Part shown: in pieces, positions 1 to 12,128 of the stretch
How the letters are laid out: each line of letters opens with the position of its first letter
Numbering within the stretch: the first letter of the stretch is position 1
Assembly: GCF_014805685.1 (NCBI RefSeq)
Contig: NC_060886.1
Location: forward strand, 24,095,608 to 24,159,607
DNA length: 64,000 nucleotides
Origin: Silurus meridionalis
Lineage: Eukaryota; Chordata; Actinopteri; Siluriformes; Siluridae
Direction: 5' to 3'
Notes under the pieces: generated by a model
What the model saw: the letters and a program-made list of their open reading frames with translations, nothing else
The model's database searches: none
Told to the model about the DNA's origin: nothing
Made by a program: the position numbers and the translations under genes

Positions 1-448
1 TAAAGTTCAGTCATCATTATATGTTGCATTGGTGCTTCAATCCTACTCGATAAGTGTTTGAATCATTATATCCAGCGGGAAGCTTTATTGATCTATAACC
101 ATTTGAGCGATTGTCATGCCTCGTTATCAATATACTGTAGTTTTGGGTTGGTTTTCGCTAAAGTAGATGCTTGTGTTTAAGAAAACAGCAGTCATTGTCC
201 AGTCGTCTGCTGCTGCTAATGGACACTTTAATGTAAAGTATTGATTTTTTTTTTTTCTCTTTCAGCATATTTAAAGAGAGAGAAAGACAGACCGTTACGG
301 GGGGAGAGCAAATGAATGTAAGAAAAAAGGAAAGGGAGAAGGAAGAAAGGGAACAGAAAAAGTGAGTTACTGTACATAAAGAGAGGAAAGAGAGATGTAC
401 AGAGGCACAGAGACAGTTACAGATAGAAGAGAGACACAGAGGGAAATA

Positions 449-484
<36 letters not shown>
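449..484. repeat. (CA)n microsatellite
   Basis: Uninterrupted CA dinucleotide run of about 36 bp inside a purine-rich GA-type low-complexity stretch (about 265-640). Confidence 0.95.
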
Positions 485-486
<2 letters not shown>

Positions 487-3484
487 CAGGGGCTGGAGAT
501 GCACAGACTGAGACAGAAATATGAAAATGGACAAATAGACATGGAAGTTGAGAGAGTGAGACTCGCAGAGAGACATGCAAAAAGATGCCGAGACAGACAG
601 TAAGACGATGTAAGAAGAGAGAGACACCAGACGAGGGGGACAGGCCCCCAGTGGAGGGGGGGGGACTCCTGTGATCCTGGAAACAGCTGGTTTGAAAGCT
701 CATGCTTCTTGTTTGTAGGTTTGTGTGCATCAGTGTATGCTTTTGTGCGTGTGTGTGCGCGCATGTCCCTATCTCCCCAACACACTCCCTCTGATTGTAA
801 TGAGCAGCTCAGGCATCCTCCTGTGTTATTCATGCCATCCAGCACGCTGGCTTTTTTATGTGTTGATTTAAAAGCTATGTGCTGATTATAAAAGGGGAGC
901 AGCTGGTCAGCTGTGGCCTCTCTCGTCTTCGTCCTCCTCCTCCTCCCCCTCCATCCCTGGCTCGCGGCTCTGTTCACATGGAGCCAGCTCCTCTTGTGTC
1001 CTTTGTAGTCACACTGGGATCTTTTCCCATTTGGGCTGCTCTCATATCAGTGCAGCAGCAGTGTTACCTCCTTCTGTCTCCCCACTGTCAGTCTTACTTT
1101 CATCTTTGTGCTCTGGTTGCGTCTCTTTAAAAACACCGGCAACTTCTTGTACTTCTAGATTTCCATCATACCAATAACAGTTGGTGCGTCAAAATGTTTG
1201 AGCAGAGCATATGGTTTACGCTCATGTAAAGATCTCAAGCTGAGCTCCTAAATGACCTTGCTGCCGTCCACATCAATCTTCTCAGCAGATGGGCTCTAGG
1301 ATTTAACAACTTGAGAAAGAGGAAGCGGACCCAGCATTGAACCGGACGCAACTGCAAGAACACTGCACAGTTCTTTTCATATTCCTAATGAATATGTTCA
1401 GGCGACTCGTTTCCAAGCACGAGACGTTTTTAGTCAAGTTTTAATAAAGATTGTCTTTAATGAATATTTGATCAATCAGAGTTTATACCAGTTTGATGGA
1501 TCAGTAGAGCTGCATTTGGGGCATTCTTTGGTCCTCTTGATAAGTGATTTGGGCCTTGGGTAAGGTCTGTGATTTCTTCGTTCGGAGTGTAGAGATGGAA
1601 ATGAATACCAAAAAGCGACGCTTTTATCTGGAACACCTCTCTCTTGTTGCGTATGTTCACCCACAGCTATCGAAAAGCCCTCGATTTTAATTCTGGCTCC
1701 TGAGAGGCCCATAAGTAGGATGTAAGTGGATGATGGTTGTGAATAATGGCGCTAGAGCACCTTTGCCTGCTTTTGCTGGTGCCGTTTACGTGCTCTAGGG
1801 ACCGAGAAACGGCGCTCGAATGCCACACACTCGGAGCTAGATTTGTTATTTTGGAGCATGACATTGTCTCTTAGTGCGTGACTCACAGCACTCGCTGCCC
1901 ACTAACCGCGCTCACATGTGACTTCAGATCATCACGTTAACGTGCTCATCACAGTACGGCCCTGTGCGTAGGAACGCGTGTCGACGCCGGTCTTAATTAG
2001 CATCCAATTACAAATAAACCGCGATCAGGCACGTTTTTGTAAACGCTTCGAACACTGAAGCGGGTCAGGTGTAATAAACGAACAGTCCTCTCATACACTT
2101 CACGTGTGTGTGGGAGTGGGAGTGTGAGAGTTGTGCCAGGTGTACCTCAGGTGCCAGTATGTTGTGATGTGAGACTTGTGAAATAAATGTCAGGTCTCTT
2201 TCAGCTCTGTGTCGGCGTATAAAAGGTGTTTCATGCATCATTAGATTTTTTTATATGAAAAAGAAAAAAAAATATATAAAAATAGTGTGTTCCATGTTCC
2301 AGCATGCTTTTTTGGGACCGAGAGAGGAAACTACAGCCTGTGGAGGGAAACCCATATATACACCCACAGGATGTTATCCTGAGCTCAGGGTCGAATGACG
2401 GGCCTTATAGCCGAATCCACTTTTGTTTTAGATAATTATGTAGTCACATGGTCACATGTGACATGAAATACTCTAGGCAGATTAAAGTTATAGAAAAGGA
2501 CAATTATTATTATTATTTTTTGTTAAGGTAAAGTTTTTAAGAGTAACATTCGCATTGAATAATTTTTGCCCGCACACCAGTTTCACCTTTTGAAGTTAGA
2601 AAGCATTATTTATTTTGCTTATAATATTATATGCAAATATAATATTATTATAATATGCAACGTGAAGTATCGTAATGTAGAGGAAATCTAAATACGCCCA
2701 TGTCGCAAAATACTTGGATTTCTGGAAATAAATAAACGAGCAGATGCGACTGTCGGTTCAGTCAGACGCTGGAAAAAAAGAAATCCATTAACGCTGAATC
2801 TATTTCAATAATGAATACACACGTAACATACGACACTGTGTAGCTGAAATATCAGAGTTTCTAGGAAAATGAACTTCGTGGAAACTATATGCTCATACTC
2901 ATATCGTTGCTGTGTGGGTTTTGTGACAGGTGTTTAAATGGTAATCGAGACATCACACAGGGACGCTAACGTCATCTTAATATGGCTCTTCGCACTCGAT
3001 CGTGCTCTATACTGGGCTAGAATTCGGTTTTGAAGTACATTTTTGCTCAACTGCTTTCCAGAATTCTCCTGCGAATATTTATTTAATTTTTTAAAATGTT
3101 TTCTGCTTAAAAGAAATCAAACCGACCGCACAGATACCGTTCCAGTATTGAGGGAAAAGTCTAGCAACCGATCGCAAATTCATTATTTAGACTCTCCATT
3201 ACATTAGACGCATTGCCGTGTAAGCAGGATGAGGTACACTATCACGGTCCACGTTGTCTTCAGGTTGTTGGGTTTTGTTACAGTCATCGATTTTATAAGT
3301 GGAACGTTGATCCCTGAAAATACCTGGAGGTTTGAAGATGAAATGAAAACGACGAGATGGGCGAGAGTGTTGTCTTTCGGGCCGTGTGATATTTTTGAAC
3401 AGAATCAAGGTTCTTTTGTATTTGCACAATCTGCTCTGGTAAGACGAGATTATAGGTCTACCTGCATGCTTCATTCCAGAGCTT

Positions 3485-3485
<1 letters not shown>

Positions 3486-3527
<42 letters not shown>
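3486..3527. repeat. (GA)n microsatellite
   Basis: GA run with one interruption, followed by a G-rich run to about 3540. Confidence 0.95.
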
Positions 3528-3529
<2 letters not shown>

Positions 3530-4180
3530 GGGGGGTGGGGGCGTACAAAACAAAAGCAGCTTTCCACATCGGCCCATATTTTCATCTGCAAATCAGAATG
3601 CAGACAGCAGAGGAAAGTCCCATGCTGCATTCTCACACAAGCCTTAACTATTCCGGGATTGTAACCTGCTCAAGCACATCATCACCACCACAGTGTGTGG
3701 TAGGTGACAGGAGCTAAATTTCTTCTGAATGGAGAAGGGGTGTATGAATGTGGATATTAAACGATTTGATATGCAGGGTATATTCATTTATTATCAATTC
3801 TTTGTTTTCAATGAGCCATTCGATCCAAAGTACTACCCAGCATTTGGGTTCACTGATTCAAGCTTCTGTTAATAATGTTCTTGTCGTCGATTATATGATT
3901 AGTACGTTTGCCATAAGGGTATGCTCTTTTCACAAAAGCTTAAAAACTTTAAAAACTAGTGCTTCTGGATGCTCTTGCACCGGCCCCACTCCTGTCAGGT
4001 GTTACATGGTCTTTTAAAAGCTCTGTTCTTTATGCCTATAGAAAGCAAATTGAGAAATAAACAGTGTTAACAATATAACAGACATTTTAAATTCATAAAT
4101 AAAAAGAATTATGCAAGTAATGAAATATGAATTAGAATAGAATAGAATTATTGTGTCCCAAATATCATGCATCATATCAG

Positions 4181-4490
4181 ATAGTTATTTTCCCCACTGT
4201 ATACAGTACGTATGTATATGTACTGTATACAGTGGGGAAAATAACTATTTGATGCCCTGCTGATTTTGTGGGTTTACCCCTTTTACAAAGAAATGAACAG
4301 TCCAAAATGTTTAGGTCTAGGTTTATTTTAACAGAAAGAGACTGTATGTGTGTGTGTGTGTGTGTGTGTTTATATATGTATATATGATATTAGGAGCTCT
4401 TTCTTAAAGGGACAGGACTAGTTTGGGTCTGTGCGAGTAATAATACTTGCTAGTTGGTGCGGAATCAAATACTTATTTTACTCCTCTGTC
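4181..4490 (+). mobile_element. Mariner/Tc1-like nonautonomous remnant with head-to-head duplicated terminus
   Basis: The stretch from about 4230 starts with a terminal motif (CAGTGGGGAAAATAACTATT, followed by TGATGCCCTG) that I recognise as the end of a widespread teleost Tc1/mariner-type family. A related inverted end lies near 4460-4490. No transposase frame is left in between. The first 29 bp of the terminus is also present as an exact inverted copy at 4181-4209 against 4220-4248 with a 10-bp spacer. A (GT)n/(TA)n tract sits inside. Family name is from memory of teleost repeats; the palindrome is directly visible. Confidence 0.6.
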
Positions 4491-4754
4491 TATCTGTATG
4501 CTTTGTTTTGTGCTTTTTTTTCTTTAATTATTCTTGTAGTAATTGTTTTGCATTTAGTTTGTGTAATCAAAACCGAATTCTTCATAAAGCACATTCATTT
4601 CCTGCAACCCAGACAGTATCAGTGTGATATTACTGAAGTGAAATAGCGACTTGGCTCTATTGTTTCACAGAATTGATCGGACTGCATCGTCTGCTCGGAG
4701 TGCTTCTCTTGATCAAGGCGTGCTCCTGTTTTTTATTTATTTTTTTACTTTGTG

Positions 4755-4898
<144 letters not shown>

Positions 4899-6200
4899 TA
4901 GTTATTCAAAATCTGTCTTGCATCATGTTTGTACTGTGCTATATATTTGCTGTTATTGGTTAGTTTTTCCACATTCCTGCACACCCGAATAAATCTTACG
5001 GAGTGGTAAACATCGTTCCAGCGAATGTTGTAGCAGGTGCTAGTTGGGAAGCAGTAATGTGCACTCAGTTGTCTGGATTACTGTCCAGACAATAATCTGG
5101 ACAAATTTTGGTTTTCGGAAATTGCTCACTCACTCACTCTAAAAGATCTGAAATTCTTACTTCCGCACACTGCACATATTTTTTTTTATCATTTTTTATT
5201 AGTTTTGATTTCAACGTCCTCGTCTCCGTTGCCCAGGCAATTGGTTTGTCCCCATCGAAAACTTCGAAGGCTCTTGAGACATGCCAGTCAGACAAGTCCA
5301 GTTACTTTGGTCTCTTTTTAGAATTAAATTTTGCTGTGTGGGTTGGATCCAGCATGGGCAGATGAAGTGAGGAGGCTGCAGGGACCGTGTTAGGAGAAAA
5401 GTGTTAAATAATGACTTGTAGTGCGAATAAGGTGATGATGGTGCTCAGGTGCTGTGGGAGGCTGCCAGGGCTAATTGGTGGCGTGAATCACGCTGAGTGA
5501 TTGAGTGATTTCTTTCTTCCGTCAGTCAGCGTCTCGGCATGGGACCGGCGCATGGGCAGACTGGAGCTGGAAGTCTCAGCAGGGGGATCTGATCGATTTC
5601 GGGAATGGAAGACGAAAGAGCACAGTGGGATCAGGCAGTGTCTGGATTAATGGAGAGGGAATCTGAGAGTGTGTGTGTGTATGTGTGTGTGTCAGGCAGA
5701 CAGACAGAACGAGGGTGCATGGCTCTTTGTCGGAGACTAAATTGGCTCTTTGTTGCATTTCTCCAGCTGGTCCCCCTGGAGCGTACACCCGACCCCATCC
5801 CCCGGACCCTGCCGCCACCCGCCTCCTTGAAAGACCGCCCCCGGGGCCTGCAGCTAATGAGGCCTAGAGTTACGGGGACACAGATGCTGAGTGTGTTTGG
5901 TTGTGGGTGTGGCTGTGTGTTTATGCTGCGCAGTAGATTGATTGGAGCATATGCTTCTCCCGGAGTGTGTTTGCTTGAGGATGATGGCTTATTTAGGCTC
6001 GATTCAGGGAGTACAAGCTGCATGCTGGAGCTATTCTAGTAAACGAAAACAATAGTGTTATTTTTTTGTTTTAATCTGGCACACGTTCGCCAAGTGGCAC
6101 AGATTTTAGGTCCTTCTGTATTATTGGGATTAATTGTTCTTGTTTAATTAGTATGTGGGTACATACGTGTGTGTGGTTAGTGTAGGGAGGCAGGAAGACG

Positions 6201-6203
<3 letters not shown>

Positions 6204-6261
<58 letters not shown>
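6204..6261. repeat. (CA)n microsatellite
   Basis: Perfect CA run of about 57 bp. Confidence 0.97.
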
Positions 6262-6262
<1 letters not shown>

Positions 6263-6659
6263 CAATACCACCACCAGCTGCTCTTTCCCTAGTGTCTATG
6301 GCCAACTGAATGGAAAAGGTTTGTAATAATTACTGGAATTATTATTGTTTTTTTTTTTGTTGTTGTTGTTTTATATATATTTCTTATTGAAGAAAGAGTA
6401 GAGTGAAGCATTACATACACAGATAAATATTTTTTTTTACAAGTTTTCAACTATTATCATTTTCCACCAAATCATGGCAAAGTTTTTTATTTATTTATAA
6501 CTTTTTTTTTTAACAGCTGCCAAACATTTCTTTGCTCTGAATGTATAAAACGAGGCACATTTACAATGTATTTACTTGTATGCTTTGTGTAGTTCCTCGT
6601 TCTGACAGTTATATATCAGCATTGTGCAGTCTTGTATGTCTTATACAGTGTATTTCTTT

Positions 6660-6905
6660 CTAAATCTGGTTCAATTCAATACATTTTTTTGAACATTGTC
6701 TCAAAGGAGGTTTACTTAGATACAGCAGTTAGAAATTCAGTGTCTAAGTTTGTTCCTATAATTGTAAGTTCATCTCTAATGAGTGGCCTGTGGCAATTGT
6801 GGCAATGGAAAAACTCCCTGAGATGGCATGAGGAAGAAACCTTGAGTGGAACCAGACCCAAAAAGGGAACCATCCTCAATTGGGTGGCACGGAATGTATA
6901 ATAAA
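6660..6905 (-). mobile_element. LINE 3' end fragment (L2/CR1-like), copy 1
   Basis: Read on the minus strand this shares the 3'-tail block (gggtctggttccactcaagg, then a caatgt...tttgaga run ending in a TTGAATTGAA-type tail) with the copies at 6952-7962, 56235-56545 and about 62.9-63.17 kb. It lacks coding sequence. It is immediately followed by the longer copy in the same orientation. Confidence 0.6.
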
Positions 6906-6951
6906 GGTTGAGCTTTTTGTTTTTGCTTTAAATTATGTGCCCAACACAGCT

Positions 6952-7962
6952 TTGTTTCTGCATTCTCAAGTTTATTTCTATAGCGCTTTTCACAACAGAC
7001 ATTGTCTCAAAGCAGCTTTACAGAAATCAACAGTTAAAGTGAATGATGTGTATTTATCCCTGATGAGCAGCCATTGTGACTGTGACAAGGAAAAACTCCC
7101 TTAGATGTTATGAGGAAGAAACCTTGAGAGGAACCAGACTCAACAGGGAACCCATCCTCATTTGGGTGACATCAAGAGTGTGATTATAAATCTTTAAACA
7201 CTGGAGAGAGAACTAACATGAGCACTGGAATGTAAGATTATGAGTGGTTTTTACAGTCATTTGAGTTTATAGAACCAGGTGCTACTGAGCAAGTCATAAA
7301 ATAGCTCAGCATCTGAAATCATTATAGATCCAACACCAGCTTCTCCATGCCAGAGCCTTTAAACGCTGAGGTCCAATGTACAAATGCTACATGAAGTGGG
7401 ATCCAATTGGCACTGATACGTCTCTAGATGGTACGGGATGTTTGCGGGGGTCAGCATCTACTTCTTTGAAGGTCCATAATCATGAGGTGGCACGTGTATG
7501 GAGCTGGAGCAACCTCAGGATGAGGAGAAAAAAAGGAGCAGTGGAGAGGAATTAGCGTAGCTGCTTTTCATGATATTAACAGCACAAGTTGATAATGTGC
7601 ATGTGATCAGATGTTCTGAAGCACAAGGTTATGATGTGAGACGTATGTTATGTGTAGGATTCGATGAAAAGATATGTTTTTAATCTGCACTTAAACTGGA
7701 AGAGTGTGTCTGAGCCACGGACACTGTCAGGAAGACTATTCCAGAGTTTAGGAGCTAAATGTGAAAATGTTCTACCGCTTTTAGTGGAATTTGCTATTCT
7801 AGTAACTACCAGAAGTTTTGAGATCTCAGCGAGCGTGACGGATTGTAGCGTGTTAGAAGACTGGATAGATACATGGGAGCTAAACCATTTAGGGTTTTGT
7901 AGGTAAGTAGAACATGAGTAGAATTTAGTTATAGGTACCAAAGAATAGAACATAAAACCCAA
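6952..7962 (-). mobile_element. LINE fragment (L2/CR1/Rex1-like): reverse transcriptase C-terminus plus 3' UTR
   Basis: On the minus strand, about 7885-7665 encodes the C-terminal tail typical of L2/CR1-type LINE ORF2 (SHLAPKLWNSLPDSVR, then FKCRLKTYLF). The rest, down to about 6952, is the 3' UTR ending in a block reading agctgctttgagacaatgtc and aaaagcgctatag. The element is 5'-truncated, as usual for LINEs; no catalytic RT domain is present. Superfamily assignment rests on the tail motif and is less sure than the retroelement call itself. Confidence 0.7.
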
Positions 7963-8537
7963 AAAAAAAAATACAAATAAAATAACTTTAAAAGAAAAAT
8001 GTAAATATAAAAATTAATAAATAACTAAATCTGATTTTGATTCTGAGCAAAGATCAAATAAAGAAAGAAAATCATGTAAATCCAAAGCTAAATATTAATG
8101 AATAATCTGTAAATGAATAAATATTTGCGTATAATAATTATAAATTCTATATAATAATAATAAAAAAAAAAAAAATTATCATTTAATAGACTGTATTTGT
8201 TTGTAATTGTAGGCAGCACTAAATAAGTTCTCTGGACTTTATACAGTTTTGTGATCTGCAGCTCCATGTTTTTTCTGTGGATGTGTGGATTCCGACTACG
8301 TCACATGGATTATAAGTTAAACCTTGATAAGTCACATTTTAATACTGCTTCCGTCAAGGCTGACTAGAGCCATTTATTCTCCGGCAGATGAGCGCTTAAA
8401 TCAATGGCGTAATTCTGCTTACTCCTTTCTTTTTATTTATCTCCTGCTCTCTCTATCTTTTCTCATCACCACATTTATTTTTTTTTTTTGGACAAAACAT
8501 AACCTTAGATACTGTCTGTCTTTTATTCTTTATGGCA

Positions 8538-8644
<107 letters not shown>

Positions 8645-9185
8645 GTTTTAGCCCTGCAATCCTGCCCATCAGCAGTGTTCACCGGTCAGAACCAGGTCCA
8701 AGTGGCGTGTAAATTAGCCGGCTGGGTCAGGCCCTATGCCGATAAAGTACAGACATTATTTATGGAAGGGCAGACAACCAAACCCATGAATAATTCACAG
8801 CGCAGATTGCGGAGGCTTCTGTGCACATGGTGGATGAGCAGGCACATCAAATCCAACACTGAAAACCATCCTGCCCATGTTCCTCCAAAATAACAAAACC
8901 TAAACATTTTCTTGCATGTTAGTTGGTTAGTTCTGCCCTATATTTTGATTAGACACGTACAAAGAACGCAGGTGACGCGTGTAACTTGAGGATCATAAAT
9001 TCTAGATGTTCGTTTTTTTTTCCTTTTTCTTTTGACCTTCTGCTTCGTTCTTACAGTCACCTCGCATTGAAGTGACAAATACCATTAAACAATAGCAAAG
9101 TTAAGCAGTAAAATATGTATTGAAATGAACATTTGTTTAAAATATATCCTGATCAGGATAAAACACGTATTGAAAGCGAGTGACG

Positions 9186-9365
9186 ACAACTTCTTTCGGC
9201 TTCTCCCATTAGGGGTCGCCACAGCGGATCATCCGTCTCCATACCCCCCTGTGCCTTCTACATCTGCCTCTTTCACACCAACTTCCTGCATGTCTTCCCT
9301 CACCACATCCATCCATAAACCTCCTCCTTGGTCTTTCTGGTGGCTTCATCCTCAGCATTTTGCAT
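9186..9365 (-). mobile_element. RTE-type LINE, 3' end fragment
   Basis: The plus strand shows the motif ctcccattaggggtcgccac, the hallmark 3' end of teleost RTE-type elements read in reverse. It is followed by a stretch (ctgcatgtcttccctcacca) shared with the longer remnant at 52497-53400. Only the 3' terminus remains, so it is a dead, heavily 5'-truncated insertion. Confidence 0.75.
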
Positions 9366-9974
9366 ATTGAATGCGAGTGCCTACTTTTTATTTTGGTTGG
9401 TTGGTTGGTTGTTGTTCGAACCTTAAAAAAATGACTTCTGTTGCTGTGACTTTTAATAAATTTAGAGCTTTGTTAATACCTGCACATGTCTTCATTATAA
9501 AGTATTTCTAGCAGGGGAGGGAAAAACAATACAATACCGAACAATAGGGCGAAGGAGTTTGAATACGTTGTGAAACCAGGTCCTAAAATACACAAATTGA
9601 TGAAGTCGTAATGAATGTGATTTTTTTTTTCAGTTTTAAATAGTTCAATGTTCTTAATATTACTTGATAGAAACATCTGGTGGATTGGTTGTGAAAATAG
9701 GATCATGGAATTGTGTGATTGTGAATGCTCAGTGTTTGTTTGGTTTTTGCTTGTTAGTGATGCACCAGTTTAAAGCATTGATGTGTCTAGTTTCTACTGA
9801 TACAGCACAGATGTTGTATTAAATGTAAGCTTACAGCAGTAATGAACTTTGCTTGGCGCTTACATGCGATGCAAATATCGGATCTATATCGGATATGGGC
9901 TAATGGAGAACTGATCTCCGGATTGTATCGGAAAATGGGGGGAAAGTCTAATCTGTACATTCCTACTGGTGTAG

Positions 9975-10101
<127 letters not shown>

Positions 10102-12128
10102 TTTGTCAGGGCTTTGGATAATTCACCCAGGGTGTAATGCAGCTCGGAGCATCAGCATTGGCCCCAGGATGGAATTACACACACACACACACACACACAC
10201 AGGATTTCTGTGTTACCTGAGCAAGCGAGAGCGAGCGCTCTGGTTGCATCCTGCACTCTCAGTTGTGCGCTGAGAGCTTGAGAGCTAAACTTGCATTATT
10301 GATGCCATCTACTGGTCCATCACTCACACCCACTGATCAGGTTACACACACACACACGTGTTTGCAGCATTGTGCTTCTCCGCATCACATTCGTGTGTGT
10401 GTGATTGGAAAGAGTTCTATCCAGTTACTCTTCTGTGCAGATTAATGCTACTGGAAACAGAGAGCCTATTCTTCTGGGAAGTGGAAAGACGGTTCACTCA
10501 CCTTGTGTGAACACAGGCGAATGTGTGTGCGTGTGTTAATTTAGGAGCGTGTGTGCGATCGTGTGTAGTTCATAGGTCCTGCTTTGATTGCACAGCTCAA
10601 ACAAAAGGACAGGGCAGTTTATCTATTTGGCGCAACTCTTTCCACTCCTCCCTTTTCTCCTCTCGTGTACACGTGCGATAGACTTCGCTCGGTGCAGTCA
10701 CATGTTCATTATTTTTTGTCTTGCCAACGTTTCACCAACCCACCGATCAGGTGTTTGTTTGGGCGACCTGCTGCATACCTGAGTTTTAGCAGAGCTCCAC
10801 TTTTACTGGACTAAACATTAAAAACACACTCGACGTGTAGAATTACAGATATTGACATTTTCCTTACTATAAAAGCGTTCTTCTAGGTTATCGCAAACAT
10901 TTTACTAATCCCCTACTAAATTTGAGTATTCTCGACCTCATTTATCAAGGTGAAGAAACAAACATTTGGGATTCTGGGGTCCTTATCATGCAGCTAAATG
11001 ATTAAGTAAATTTGGTCAGCTGAATATTCAGGGAAGTTTAACTAATGCATATTCAGGTTTTTGTAAGGGTGCCAATAATTGTGAGACCCCACCCCCCACC
11101 CCCCTGGGAACAAGGGTGTCAATAATTCTGGAGCATATTGTGTATAAAGAACAACGCTGCATACTTTATCATTTTGCTTAATATTTAATTCTGTATAATG
11201 ACTAAAGTGTTCCATGCCTGTGACCGTTTTTAGTTTTGTGCCTCGCTGAGCTCAGGTCTGATGTCCACCTCCTCCTCATAGCTACACAAATACAACTGTA
11301 ATTCCTTGTGTGAGTTTGTATACCTTTTTGTTTTACATTCTGGTGAACTTTGGCCTGATTGTACTCTGTGTTTACACAAGACAGCGGGAGGATCGTCGTA
11401 ATCCGTGTTGTCGTGATCTACAGCTGGAACGCTCGTTGTTTAATAACAACTCCGGCGGTTAATAATAAAACTTGTGCATTGGCTGAGAACATGACAGCTG
11501 TGGAGGCGTGCACTTCCTACATCCTGTTGGGCCGTGTTTACAGCCACTCCAACCATTAACCCATGCACACTGTACTTAAGAGTTGATTTCTGCGACAATG
11601 AGACCGAAGCGAGCTTTCTTCTGGGAACCGGCATCTTGTTTAATAACACAAGCAGATAAAGTATTGTGTGTTAGACTAGTGATAGGACCATGTCTGCCAG
11701 ATGTTTAGTCCCCTATTCCCATGTCTGCTTAATCCCTGTGCTGCACTGAACAAGCTATCTGAGTGTAGATTTGAACAAATGCTTCCTGGACCCTGGTTTT
11801 CTGTCCTTTTGTGCTTCCTGTTCCCTCTTTCAGGTTGAACAAAAGTAACTTTATTAATAGAAGCTCTTTACAAGATAGATAACCACTGACTGTTAGACTG
11901 GTTGTTTATCCAAAATAATGTTCTACTCCCCATTCCCTGTATATTCTGGGATCTACTGTTCGGACACTAAATCGTTGCAGAGCATTGTGGGATTTGAGGA
12001 TTTAGTGGACCGTCTGTGCTATGAGACACGTGGTAAAATTCCTTCAATGATGCAGAAAAGGGGGCTGTTATATTTTTAGGAAAACAGAGTCATGCTGATT
12101 TTTGTGCTCTCCGTCTCTCTGTGTGTAG

